From Castellaniella sp049651205 (lineage in GTDB: Bacteria; Pseudomonadota; Gammaproteobacteria; Burkholderiales; Burkholderiaceae_B), in assembly GCF_049651205.1 (NCBI RefSeq), contig NZ_JBASBR010000012.1, forward strand, positions 248,001 to 312,000: 64,000 bases of DNA, in the 5' to 3' direction. The notes beneath the pieces were generated by a model. The model saw nothing but the letters and a program-made list of their open reading frames with translations. It did no database searches and was not told the DNA's origin. Shown here piece by piece: positions 37,565 through 45,741 of the stretch (position 1 is the first letter of the stretch; every line of letters starts with the position of its first letter). Made by a program: the position numbers and the translations under genes.

Positions 37565-37866
37565 GCCCCACCCCGCCTCTGCCTGCGACAGGCACCGATC
37601 TTTCGCAGCTGCTGCATCAGCGACTCCAAGCGCTGGCGCCACAGGCGTTAAACCTGATCGACGAATCCCATCTGCACGCAGGCCATGCGGGCGCAAAAAA
37701 CGGCGCACGGCACTTTCGCGTACAAATCGTGTCCAAACAATTTGAGGGGCTCGGAACCCTCGCACATCATCGGCTTGTGTATGATTGCGTGCGGGATCTG
37801 ATGCCCCATCCGATTCACGCGCTGGCCATCGAGGCTGGCACTACCCCAAAAGAAGGACTTTCATGA
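37561..37866 (+). CDS. bolA: BolA family protein
   Basis: 101-residue BolA-fold protein, a partner of monothiol glutaredoxins in iron-sulfur handling and a stress morphogene. The core LIDESHLHAGHAG, HFRVQIVSKQFEGL and HRLVYDCVRDLMPHPIHALAIEA matches the family, including the conserved histidine of HALAI. Overlaps yciB upstream and the PPIase downstream (both ATGA). Confidence 0.92.
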   Translation: MSPTPPLPATGTDLSQLLHQRLQALAPQALNLIDESHLHAGHAGAKNGARHFRVQIVSKQFEGLGTLAHHRLVYDCVRDLMPHPIHALAIEAGTTPKEGLS

Positions 37867-38660
37867 AACGTATCGCTGTTGTCGCGCTGGCTTGCTCGCT
37901 GGCTTTACCCGTCTATGCCAAAGACCTCGTCACCGTCAACGGGCAGGGGATCTCTCAAGAAAAATTTGACCAATTTGTAAGCCTGCTGGTTACTCAGGGC
38001 GCCAAGGATTCACCCCAGCTGCGCGATCAGGTAAAGCAAGAGATGATCAACCGTCTGGTGGCCGTGCAAGCGGCCAAAAAGGCTGGTCTGGATAAAGACC
38101 CAGCAGTGAAGCAGGAAACCGAACTGGCCAGCCAAAGCATTTTGGTTCGTGCCCTGATGGCCAAGTACCTGAAAGACAATCCGGTCACCGAAGCTGATCT
38201 GCAAAAAGAATACGACAGTATCAAGGCCGAACAAGCCGATCACAAAGAGTACAAGCTGCGCCATATCCTGGTAAAGGAAGAAGCCCAGGCCAAGGCCCTG
38301 ATTAAGTCCATCAAAGCCAAAAAGGTGACCTTTGAAGCTGCGGCCAAAAAGGATTCCATCGACACGGGCAGCGGTAAAAACGGCGGCGAACTTGGCTGGG
38401 GCCCCACCAGCAACTATGTTCCCGAGTTTGCCCAAGCAGTTGAAAGCATGAAAAAAGGCGACATCAGCAGCGAACCGGTGAAAACCCAGTTTGGCTGGCA
38501 TATCATCCAGGTAGAGGATGTTCGCCCGGTGGCTTTCCCTTCGTTTGAGGAAGCCAAGCCTCAACTCGAAGAAATGATGCGCCAGCAAGCGCTGTCCAGC
38601 TATCAGAAAGGCCTGATGAAAGAAGCCAAGATCGAAGACGATAGCGCCGCCGCCAAGTAA
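37863..38660 (+). CDS. Periplasmic peptidyl-prolyl isomerase, PpiC/parvulin family
   Basis: 265-residue foldase. The signal peptide MKRIAVVALACSLALPVYA is followed by a SurA-like helical N domain and a parvulin domain (about residues 135-225: YKLRHILVKEEAQAK, GGELGWGPTSNYVPEFA, TQFGWHIIQVED). It has no lipobox, so it should be soluble and periplasmic. It ends the msrB-yciB-bolA-PPIase chain and is followed by a strong terminator. Confidence 0.92.
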   Translation: MKRIAVVALACSLALPVYAKDLVTVNGQGISQEKFDQFVSLLVTQGAKDSPQLRDQVKQEMINRLVAVQAAKKAGLDKDPAVKQETELASQSILVRALMAKYLKDNPVTEADLQKEYDSIKAEQADHKEYKLRHILVKEEAQAKALIKSIKAKKVTFEAAAKKDSIDTGSGKNGGELGWGPTSNYVPEFAQAVESMKKGDISSEPVKTQFGWHIIQVEDVRPVAFPSFEEAKPQLEEMMRQQALSSYQKGLMKEAKIEDDSAAAK

Positions 38661-38680
38661 AGTCTCTGGTAACGGCAACA

Positions 38681-38716
38681 AAGACAAGGGCCTCTTGCGA
38701 GGCCCTTGTCTTATTT
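38681..38716. terminator. Bidirectional terminator between the PPIase gene and wrbA
   Basis: A 14-bp perfect stem (AAGACAAGGGCCTC and complement) with a TTGC loop, followed by TTATTT on the plus strand and by TTTG on the minus strand, between convergent genes. Confidence 0.9.
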
Positions 38717-38730
38717 ACAAGCCCGCTGTA

Positions 38731-39321
38731 TCAAGCCAGTTTTTCTGCAAACTGCACCAGACGGCGTGCCTGGTGGCCAATGGCGGCCTTCACGTCGTCA
38801 GTAAATGGCTTGCCCTGAGTGTGGCTGTAGCCATAAGGATTACCGCCTACCTTGAAAATAGAGGGGTCTGTAAACCCGGGGGCCACGACAATGCTGCCCC
38901 AATGGCAAACAGTGGCGTAAAACGACAAGATAGTAGCCTCCTGGCCACCGTGATCGTTTTGCGCCGAGGACATCGCCGAGATAGCCTTGTTGGCCAGGCC
39001 ACCTTTTGCCCACAGGCCACCAAGGGTATCGATAAAAGCACGCATCTGGCTGGCCATCACACCAAAGCGCGTGGGGCACGAAAACAGATATGCATTGGCC
39101 CATTCCATATCGGCAGCCGTAGCGGCGGGCACATCAGCGGTTTTGTCGGCCTGGGCTTTCCAGGCTTCTTGGCCGGCCACCACCGCGGCAGGTGCGGTTT
39201 CGGGTGCTTTTATCAAACGCACCTCGGCACCTGCTGCTCGCGCGGCTTCGGCTGCAATCGACGCCATCTGGTAATTGGTGCCATACGTAGAGTAATAAAT
39301 AATCGCGAGACGAACGGACAT
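38731..39321 (-). CDS. wrbA: NAD(P)H:quinone oxidoreductase WrbA
   Basis: 196-residue flavodoxin-fold quinone reductase. The FMN-binding N-terminus LAIIYYSTYGTNYQMA, the phosphate loop FSCPTRFGVMASQMRAFID and FYATVCHWGSIVVAPG match WrbA. A GGAGCTCC ribosome site stands just before the ATG and directly after the T-run of an upstream hairpin, so expression may depend on how that hairpin behaves. Confidence 0.93.
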   Translation of the reverse strand: MSVRLAIIYYSTYGTNYQMASIAAEAARAAGAEVRLIKAPETAPAAVVAGQEAWKAQADKTADVPAATAADMEWANAYLFSCPTRFGVMASQMRAFIDTLGGLWAKGGLANKAISAMSSAQNDHGGQEATILSFYATVCHWGSIVVAPGFTDPSIFKVGGNPYGYSHTQGKPFTDDVKAAIGHQARRLVQFAEKLA

Positions 39322-39335
39322 AGGAGCTCCAAAAA

Positions 39336-39359
39336 AGTGACGCCCGCAAAGGCGTCACT
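39336..39359 (-). terminator. Hairpin with T-run between BON lipoprotein gene and wrbA
   Basis: On the minus strand a perfect GTGACGCC/GGCGTCAC stem (extended by an A-T pair) with a six-base loop is followed by TTTTTT, then by the wrbA ribosome site. It looks like the terminator of the BON gene. Confidence 0.7.
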
Positions 39360-39365
39360 GGCAGT

Positions 39366-39386
39366 GGCGCAATAATCTTTTGCGCC
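39366..39386 (-). repeat. Second perfect dyad upstream of wrbA
   Basis: GGCGCAA and its complement flank a seven-base spacer, six bases before the terminator-like hairpin. It could be an RNA hairpin or an operator for wrbA. Confidence 0.5.
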
Positions 39387-39404
39387 CCCAAAGCAGGCGG
39401 AAGA

Positions 39405-39725
39405 TCAGGGCTTCACGATGAGGTTATTATGCACTGAAGTAACGCCTTTGACTCTACTGGCAATTGTGCCCGCACGATCTTTTTCGTTTTGGTTTTTGAC
39501 AAAACCAGACAGCTGAACCGTACCACCATCCATGGTTTTGACATTAATGGCCGTGGCAGAGGTTATGGGATCTTCAGCCAGCTTGGCCTTAACCTGCGCA
39601 GTGACCGCAGATCCATCAATGTACTCTCCCATTGTTTCCTGATTGTTCGCAACCGAGCAACCTGCCAGCATCACAGCCGACGCAGCCGAAAAGGCAGCGA
39701 TCATCAAAGCGCGAGTGATTTTCAT
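39405..39725 (-). CDS. BON-domain lipoprotein
   Basis: 106-residue envelope protein. A lipoprotein signal peptide with lipobox LAGC (Cys23) is followed by a single BON domain (SAVTAQVKAKLAEDP to VTSVHNNLIVKP), as in OsmY-like periplasmic proteins linked to osmotic or envelope stress. Its exact role is unknown. AAGGAG precedes the ATG. Confidence 0.85.
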   Translation of the reverse strand: MKITRALMIAAFSAASAVMLAGCSVANNQETMGEYIDGSAVTAQVKAKLAEDPITSATAINVKTMDGGTVQLSGFVKNQNEKDRAGTIASRVKGVTSVHNNLIVKP

Positions 39726-39936
39726 GGTTTTTAGCTCCTTGAAGTGTGCTTACATGTTACGCGTGACGCCTTTTGTGATGGCTACCAGTTGCGACGTATT
39801 CCCACCCAATTGTAACAATGACATGGGATGATCTCTCAACCTGCTGATTTACAGGATTAAATATCGTCAGAATCTCTGGCTGGCGCTTAGGTACACAGCA
39901 CAATGCCTGTCGCAGCTTGGGTTCTGGTGCGATACT

Positions 39937-39975
39937 ATATTTTCATAAGATATATGTCTATTTCTTCAAGAAATA
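39937..39975 (+). promoter_or_regulatory. Two AT-rich dyads upstream of the persulfide dioxygenase-like gene
   Basis: The distal site (39937-39953) is an imperfect ATATTTT-CAT-AAGATAT dyad. The proximal one (39959-39975) is a perfect TATTTCTT-C-AAGAAATA dyad. Their centres are 22 bp apart and the second ends three bases before the ribosome site. Arrangement and AT content resemble operators of ArsR-type sulfide sensors (BigR/SqrR), but binding is inferred. Confidence 0.5.
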
Positions 39976-39990
39976 TTGGAGTGCGCCATT

Positions 39991-40689
39991 ATGCTGTTCC
40001 GCCAGTTTTTCGACGTTACCTCCAGTACATATACCTATCTGCTGGCCAGTGCCATCGGGCGTGAAGCCGTTCTCATCGATCCCGTCAAAGAACAAGTCGA
40101 GCAATACATTCTTGCCATCCAACAGCTCAATCTGCGCCTGGTCAGGGCCATCGACACCCACACACACGCCGACCACATCACGGGCCTGGGCGATCTGCGC
40201 GAACTCACGGGTTGCATCACGCTGATGAGCGAATTTTCAAAAGCCCAGTGCGTTTCTGCACACGTCAAAGAAGGCGATCTCCTGGACATTGACGGCGTCA
40301 AGCTCAAGGCGCTGTACACCCCCGGCCATACCAACGAGTCCTTCAGCTTTGTTCTCGACCCCGACAGCCCCCGTGCCGTGTTTACAGGCGACGTCCTGCT
40401 GATCCGCGGCAGCGGCCGCACCGATTTCCAAAACGGCGACCCTGGCGCCTCGTGGGATTCGATCACCCAAAAGCTGTTCACTTTGCCCGATCACACCACC
40501 GTGTACCCTGCCCACGATTACAAAGGCTGGACCGCCTCGTCGATTGGCGAAGAAAGGCACCACAACCCACGCGTGGCAGGCAAAACACGGGATGAGTACA
40601 TCCAGATCATGAACGGCCTTAATCTGCCCAACCCAAAAATGATGGACATTGCCATACCTGCCAACCTGGTCTGCGGACGGCCTGCTTAG
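39991..40689 (+). CDS. MBL-fold hydrolase, persulfide dioxygenase (ETHE1/Blh)-like
   Basis: 232-residue metallo-beta-lactamase-fold protein. The metal motif HTHADHITG (H57, H59, D61, H62), LYTPGHTNESFSFVL, the VFTGDVLLIRGSGRTDF segment and VYPAHDYKG define the persulfide dioxygenase/Blh branch, which oxidises glutathione persulfide to sulfite using one iron. The ATG at 39991 follows GGAG. It is followed after 83 bp by an ArsP-type permease on the same strand, which could belong to the same unit. Confidence 0.88.
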   Translation: MLFRQFFDVTSSTYTYLLASAIGREAVLIDPVKEQVEQYILAIQQLNLRLVRAIDTHTHADHITGLGDLRELTGCITLMSEFSKAQCVSAHVKEGDLLDIDGVKLKALYTPGHTNESFSFVLDPDSPRAVFTGDVLLIRGSGRTDFQNGDPGASWDSITQKLFTLPDHTTVYPAHDYKGWTASSIGEERHHNPRVAGKTRDEYIQIMNGLNLPNPKMMDIAIPANLVCGRPA

Positions 40690-40772
40690 ATACACCGGGC
40701 CACCCAGGCCGCAATACCTGGCGTATTGGCCCGCATACTGCCTGAGTTTAGGGGTGTAAAATTCGCCCCACC

Positions 40773-41852
40773 ATGAGCCATACTCACACCTCCTCTCTGC
40801 GCGCCCCACACCCTACCTGGGGCATTATTGTTTTTATCCTGATCGCCGCGATCGGCCTGTACTTTGTGAAGTGGTCGCCCTACTACGACCGCAGCTTTGT
40901 TGCGGCCGAAACCCATTCGATCGGAGCATCCATATTGGCGGGCGCTGATGGTGCTGTGCCCGCAGCCTCCTGGCAGGCCGCACTGGATTATGCCATCCGC
41001 TACGGCAAAGCCATCTGGCAAGCCATGCTGCTGGGCCTGTTGTTGGGATCAGCTCTGCAAGCCCTGTTACCCTCGCAGTGGATACGCCGCTGCCTGGGCG
41101 GCCTGAGCATGGGCAGCGTGGTGGCCGGTGGCCTGCTGGCCATCCCCAGCATGATGTGCACCTGCTGCTCGGCCCCTGTGGTAGCCGGGATGCGCCGCTG
41201 CCAGGCAGGCCCTGGCAGCACGGTTGCCTGGTGGTTGGGCAATACCATGCTGAACCCCGCTACTCTGGTGTTTATGGGATTTGTGCTGGGCTGGCATTGG
41301 GCCGGCTTACGCCTGGGGCTGGGGCTGGCCATGGTACTGAGCCTCGGATGGTTGCTTAACCGCATCAACCGCGGGGCCGATCGGCCAGACATGCAAGAAG
41401 CTCTACCCATGGATCCAGAAGAGCCCGAACAATCGATGCGCGCCGGAGCCATCCTGCAACGCTGGGCACGGCTATTTGCTGGCATGGCCATGCGCCTGCT
41501 GCCTGAATACCTGATTTTGGTGCTGCTGCTGGGTGCAGCCCGCGCCTGGCTGTTCCCGGTGATCGACATCAGCGTGGACAACAGCCTCTTGTGGATCGTG
41601 GGTGCCGCCGTTGTCGGCATGCTGTTTGTGATCCCCACTGCAGGCGAAGTGCCCATGGTGCAAGCCATGCTGTCACTGGGCGTGGCTGCCGGCCCTGCCG
41701 CAGCCTTGCTGATGACCCTGCCGCCCATCAGCCTGCCCTCGCTGGCGATGGTGGCCAAAGCGTTCAAACCCAAAGAACTGGCTGCATTGATGGCCAGCGT
41801 AGTGGGCTTTGGTGTGCTGGCTGCAGGATTGGCGATCGGATTGGGGTTTTAG
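40773..41852 (+). CDS. ArsP/YraQ-family permease
   Basis: 359-residue membrane protein with about eight to ten hydrophobic segments and the hallmark CTCCSAPVVAGMRRCQAG and GNTMLNPATLVF motifs of the permease family containing ArsP (organoarsenical export) and YraQ. The substrate is unknown. Position behind a persulfide dioxygenase-like gene suggests a link to sulfur or thiol-reactive compounds, which is inference. No arsenic genes are nearby. Confidence 0.8.
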   Translation: MSHTHTSSLRAPHPTWGIIVFILIAAIGLYFVKWSPYYDRSFVAAETHSIGASILAGADGAVPAASWQAALDYAIRYGKAIWQAMLLGLLLGSALQALLPSQWIRRCLGGLSMGSVVAGGLLAIPSMMCTCCSAPVVAGMRRCQAGPGSTVAWWLGNTMLNPATLVFMGFVLGWHWAGLRLGLGLAMVLSLGWLLNRINRGADRPDMQEALPMDPEEPEQSMRAGAILQRWARLFAGMAMRLLPEYLILVLLLGAARAWLFPVIDISVDNSLLWIVGAAVVGMLFVIPTAGEVPMVQAMLSLGVAAGPAAALLMTLPPISLPSLAMVAKAFKPKELAALMASVVGFGVLAAGLAIGLGF

Positions 41853-41950
41853 GGGGTGGGCGTTAGAGCGGCAATGTCCGACGATTTTGAAATACTACTG
41901 AAGCCGTAACCGCCCTACTACGCCAGACTGTTGCTTACGTAAGCTCCTGT

Positions 41951-42946
41951 TTATACGTGCGGTTGCAACGGTGCTATCTTGCGATTTGGCGCACGATCCA
42001 GATCCAGAACGGGGCCGCTTGGCACAATGCCGTTGGGGTTGATGGTGGGGTGGCTGCGGTAGTAGTGCTGCTTGATGTGGTCAAAGTTAACCGTCGCGGC
42101 TACGCCAGCCCACTGGTAGAGTCCACGGGTATAGCTCCACAGGTTCTCGTAATCAGACAAACGCTTCAGGTTGCACTTGAAGTGTCCGTGGTAAACCGAA
42201 TCAAAGCGGATCAGCGTGGTAAACAGGCGCCAGTCGGCTTCGGTGATGCGATCACCCACCAGATAGCGTTGGTGGCCCAGCATGATTTCGAGCTTGTCCA
42301 GATAGGCAAACAGCTTTTTGACTTCCTGCTCGTAGACGACCTGATCCGTTGCAAAGCCTACTTTGTAGACGCCATTGTTGACGGCATCATAGACCTCGGC
42401 ATTGATGGCATCGATTTGCGGCAGCAATTCTGCCGGGGCGTAATCGCCTTCACTGGCGCAGATACCATCAAAGGCAGAGTTGAGCATGCGAATGATTTCG
42501 GACGACTCATTGCTGACGATGGTGTTGCGATGCAAATCCCACAATACCGGGACAGTGACGCGCCCACTGTAGTCCAGCCGGGCACGCTGATAGACTTCAT
42601 ACAGGTAATGCGCTTGCCCAACGGGGTCGGCCACGACACCAGGGGCGGGCTCAAATGTCCAGCCGCGCTCACCCATGTACGGGTTGACCACCGACACGCT
42701 GATCATTTTTTGCAGACCTTTCAGTGTCCGCAGGATCAGGGTGCGATGCGCCCAGGGGCACGCCAGCGACACATATAAATGGTAACGGCCGGGTTCAGCC
42801 CTGAAGCCACCCGTACCAGTCGGGCCGGCGCTGCCATCGGGCGTCACCCAGTTACGAAACTGTGCATCACTGCGTACGAAACGCCCGCCCGTACTGGCAG
42901 TGTCGTACCACTGGTCATGCCATTTTCCGTCTATCAGAAGTCCCAT
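41951..42946 (-). CDS. Glutathionyl-hydroquinone reductase (YqjG/Xi-class GST)
   Basis: 331-residue Xi-class glutathione transferase that reduces glutathionyl-hydroquinones. The catalytic CPWAHRTLILRTLKGL motif, the NPYMGERGWTF stretch, SNESSEIIRMLNSAF and the C-terminal helical domain with YLVGDRITEADWRLFTTLIRFD are all characteristic. AAGGAG precedes the ATG, with a GC-rich hairpin just upstream of that. Confidence 0.92.
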   Translation of the reverse strand: MGLLIDGKWHDQWYDTASTGGRFVRSDAQFRNWVTPDGSAGPTGTGGFRAEPGRYHLYVSLACPWAHRTLILRTLKGLQKMISVSVVNPYMGERGWTFEPAPGVVADPVGQAHYLYEVYQRARLDYSGRVTVPVLWDLHRNTIVSNESSEIIRMLNSAFDGICASEGDYAPAELLPQIDAINAEVYDAVNNGVYKVGFATDQVVYEQEVKKLFAYLDKLEIMLGHQRYLVGDRITEADWRLFTTLIRFDSVYHGHFKCNLKRLSDYENLWSYTRGLYQWAGVAATVNFDHIKQHYYRSHPTINPNGIVPSGPVLDLDRAPNRKIAPLQPHV

Positions 42947-42963
42947 GTCAGCTCCTTATGATC

Positions 42964-42984
42964 GAGGCGCCACGCGGGCGCCTC
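42964..42984. repeat. GC-rich hairpin upstream of the hydroquinone reductase gene
   Basis: GAGGCGCC/GGCGCCTC with a five-base loop. The T-run (TTTT) is on the plus-strand side, although no plus-strand gene ends here; on the minus strand it lies in the leader of the GST gene, about 6 bases before the ribosome site. Confidence 0.5.
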
Positions 42985-43084
42985 TTTTGATGCATTTGAT
43001 ACCGGGAAGCCGCTGCTGCGCCGACCGCCGATGGCGGCTTCGATTTATCCAGCGCAGGGCTGCTTCCGATGTTTGCCTGCTACC

Positions 43085-43543
43085 TTACGCAGGATAGTTT
43101 TCCGGGAATAGCTGGTTCAGGCGCTGGCCGCTTTGACCAACCATAATGTTACCGGTACGAATCGCTTCAGTGAGTTCTGCCTGGACTTGCGTGCGGCTCT
43201 TGCTGGCAACATGTTGTGCAGGGTAGTTTTCCGGGAACAGCTGGTTCAGGCGCTCACCACTTTGACCAACCATAATGTTGCCGGTACGGATGGCTTCTGC
43301 GAGTTCAGCTTTAACTTGTGCGCGGGTCTTTTCGGCAACATGTTGTGCAGGATAATTATTTGGGTAAAGTTCGTTCAGCCGGTATGCGCCTTCGCCCACG
43401 GTGTAGTTACCGGTGCTGATGGCTTGTGCCAGCTCGGCCTTGACCTGGTCGCGGGTGACGGGGGCGTTGTCGGCGGCCATGGCTTGGCCGGCAAACACGG
43501 CTGAGAAGGCAAGAGCAATGGCTGAGATTTGAGTGCGTGTCAT
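43085..43543 (-). CDS. Secreted DUF4148-type protein with three tandem repeats
   Basis: 152-residue exported protein of unknown function. A signal peptide ends at about residue 23 (GQAMA/ADN). The mature part is three repeats of 43 residues, each built as R-x-QV-x-AEL-x-x-AI-x-TGN ... VG ... RLN-x-L-x-P-x-NYPA; repeats 2 and 3 are almost identical. DUF4148 domains are common in small secreted proteins of Burkholderiales. It stands alone, divergent from a LysR gene. Confidence 0.8.
   Translation of the reverse strand: MTRTQISAIALAFSAVFAGQAMAADNAPVTRDQVKAELAQAISTGNYTVGEGAYRLNELYPNNYPAQHVAEKTRAQVKAELAEAIRTGNIMVGQSGERLNQLFPENYPAQHVASKSRTQVQAELTEAIRTGNIMVGQSGQRLNQLFPENYPA
43089..43475 (-). repeat. 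Three tandem 129-bp repeats within the DUF4148 gene
   Basis: The codon block beginning (plus-strand view) GCAGG-T/A-TA recurs at 43089, 43218 and 43347, exactly 129 bp apart. Two copies are close to identical over long runs, indicating recent duplication; the third (N-terminal) is more diverged. Confidence 0.85.
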
Positions 43544-43679
43544 GATCAGTTTCCTTTACATCAATCAGTTAGGTGTACCAAACGAAATATTCTTGAGTAG
43601 CTTCAGCAAGTGATTTACTGCGTTAGCTCGTCGATGTGGTAACTTTAAAACTTCCTGATAAATGAATAAATACCAAAAT

Positions 43680-43698
43680 TTAGAATTTACTATTCTGA
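43680..43698 (+). promoter_or_regulatory. Candidate LysR-type operator
   Basis: AGAAT-N5-ATTCT (43682-43696) lies in a very AT-rich intergenic region about 43 bp before the LysR ATG. It fits the T-N11-A pattern of LysR boxes. Autoregulation is inferred. Confidence 0.4.
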
Positions 43699-43738
43699 AT
43701 TAGACAATAATGAGGTCGCCCATATAAGGGAGAACACT

Positions 43739-44671
43739 ATGGATCATTTGATTTCCATGCGAGTTTTTGAAAAGGTGGCCGACGAAGGCGGTTTTGCAGC
43801 AGCAGCCCGTGTCATGGACATCTCGCCGCCGGCAGTCACACGTATGGTGGCCGAGCTTGAGACACACCTTGGCACGCGGCTTTTCCAGCGCACCACCCGA
43901 CAGGTGTCCCTGACAGAAGCTGGTCAGGCATATCTGGCCCGCGTACGGCATATTTTGCAAGATATCGACGAAGCTGACGCCCTTGCCAGTGAGCACACCA
44001 ACAAGCTGCCAGGCCGATTACGTGTGCACGCACAACCCGTACTGGCCAGCTATGTGATCGCCCCCTTACTATCGGCATTTCACCAGCGTTATCCTGATAT
44101 CGTGGTTGATGTAGAGGTAGAGACGCACAGAGCCCCGTCCATCGAAGATTACGACATCACCTTGCTGGGAACCGATGTCAATTTTGATGCGGATATCGTT
44201 GCCCGAAAAATCATTGCGTCTGATGTCATCCTGGTTGCCTCACCAGCCTATGTCGCGCGCAAAGGGTTGCCGGCAACGCCCAAGGATCTGGCAGGCCACG
44301 ATTGCCTGCGTCTCAAACGTATCGACGGGCCGCTACGGGCCTGGCGCATGTGGCAGGATTCAAATCCTGATCGCATCATTGAACCCAATATCGATCCGGT
44401 GCTTATCGCAAACCACACCGATACATTGCTTCGCGCTGCGGTCGACGGGGCTGGTATCACATCGATCGCACTGGATATCGCAGCACCCTACCTAACCAAA
44501 GGAACCCTGGTTCGTGTCCTGCATCCGTGGGTCACTGGCCGGTTGGCCATGTACGCCGCCCTACCCAGCCGCAAGTTCATCCCGCAACGTTCTCGGGTGT
44601 TCCTGGAATACCTGGTAGAACACACCCGCGAGCAAAACGGCAAAGCCATGAGCGTGTGTGCGGCCTGTTAG
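43739..44671 (+). CDS. LysR-family transcriptional regulator
   Basis: 310-residue regulator. The N-terminal winged helix-turn-helix (MRVFEKVADEGGFAAAARVMDISPPAVTRMVAELE) and RTTRQVSLTEAGQAYL are typical of the family, and the periplasmic-binding-like effector domain follows. AGGGAG precedes the ATG. It is followed 50 bp downstream by a dehydrogenase gene on the same strand, its most likely partner. Confidence 0.9.
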   Translation: MDHLISMRVFEKVADEGGFAAAARVMDISPPAVTRMVAELETHLGTRLFQRTTRQVSLTEAGQAYLARVRHILQDIDEADALASEHTNKLPGRLRVHAQPVLASYVIAPLLSAFHQRYPDIVVDVEVETHRAPSIEDYDITLLGTDVNFDADIVARKIIASDVILVASPAYVARKGLPATPKDLAGHDCLRLKRIDGPLRAWRMWQDSNPDRIIEPNIDPVLIANHTDTLLRAAVDGAGITSIALDIAAPYLTKGTLVRVLHPWVTGRLAMYAALPSRKFIPQRSRVFLEYLVEHTREQNGKAMSVCAAC

Positions 44672-44721
44672 GCCTGAAGTACCATTGCCGTATACGAAGG
44701 ACTGCACAGGGCAATGACATC

Positions 44722-45645
44722 ATGAACTACCAGAACATCACGATATTGGGTGCAGGCACCATCGGCCTGAGTTGGGCAGCACTTTTTGCCGCCACGGGCC
44801 GCACCGTGACCATTTATGATCCCTCCCCCGAGATGCCACAAAGGCTTGCACAGTTTGTCCAAGGCACCGCGGCGACACTGACCGCATTGGGCTGGCACCA
44901 TGCGGGTGACATGTCGCGAATAATGCTGATCAACGATCCAGCAGAGGCTGTAAAGGACGCCGATTTCATTCAGGAAAGTATCCCCGAACGGCTCGAGCTC
45001 AAGCATGTCCTCTATGCCGCCATCGAGCCCCAACTGAAGCCTGATGTCATTATCGGGACGTCAACCTCCGGACTCCGGTTAAGCGAATTACAAGCGGGTT
45101 TCCAGCATCCCGGCCGGCTGATTCTGGCGCACCCATTTAACCCGCCCCACTTGATACCACTGGTGGAGGTGATGGAAAACAAACACACGGACGATGGCGT
45201 GCTACAAAGTGCCATCGATTTCTACCAATCCATCGGGAAGGTCTGCGTGCAGTTGCACAAAGAGGTACCCGGCCACGTTGCGAACCGGCTCCAGGCTGCC
45301 GTCTGGCGCGAGGCAATCCACCTTGCACAAGAAGGTGTTGCCAGCGTTGAAGACATCGACAAAGCCGTTGCCTATGGCCCAGGCCTGAGATGGGCGGCGT
45401 TTGGCCCAACAACTCTCTTTCACCTGGGCGGGGGCGCAGGCGGAATCCGTGCATTCTGCGACCATCTCGGCAGCCACGTGGAAAACTGGTGGAACGATCT
45501 CGGATCACCCGATCTGACACCCGCAGCCGTTGATACGCTTGAAGCCGGGATGAAGCACGTGCTTGCAAACGCCGACAACCAGGATCTTGCCGCGCAACGC
45601 GACAAAATGGTGCTGCGATACATCCTGGCGCGCGCGAAGCAATAA
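44722..45645 (+). CDS. 3-hydroxyacyl-CoA dehydrogenase family protein (carnitine dehydrogenase/lambda-crystallin-like)
   Basis: 307-residue NAD-dependent dehydrogenase. The Rossmann loop ITILGAGTIGLSWAALFA, the IQESIPERLELKHVLY segment, STSGLRLSELQ and the catalytic AHPFNPPHLIPLVEV followed by GKVCVQLHKEVPGHVANRLQAA place it in the single-domain 3-hydroxyacyl-CoA dehydrogenase family. Members include L-carnitine dehydrogenase and L-gulonate dehydrogenase; the substrate cannot be decided. The frame is open upstream but only overlaps the LysR gene. Confidence 0.85.
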   Translation: MNYQNITILGAGTIGLSWAALFAATGRTVTIYDPSPEMPQRLAQFVQGTAATLTALGWHHAGDMSRIMLINDPAEAVKDADFIQESIPERLELKHVLYAAIEPQLKPDVIIGTSTSGLRLSELQAGFQHPGRLILAHPFNPPHLIPLVEVMENKHTDDGVLQSAIDFYQSIGKVCVQLHKEVPGHVANRLQAAVWREAIHLAQEGVASVEDIDKAVAYGPGLRWAAFGPTTLFHLGGGAGGIRAFCDHLGSHVENWWNDLGSPDLTPAAVDTLEAGMKHVLANADNQDLAAQRDKMVLRYILARAKQ

Positions 45646-45741
45646 GACCTTCTACGCGGCAACCCGGGAGCCTCCGGCGAAGCGGGCTCAATATCGGCTC
45701 TGCTAGCCATTGCGGCCAGCGGGATCATCAACTTCGCCGAC

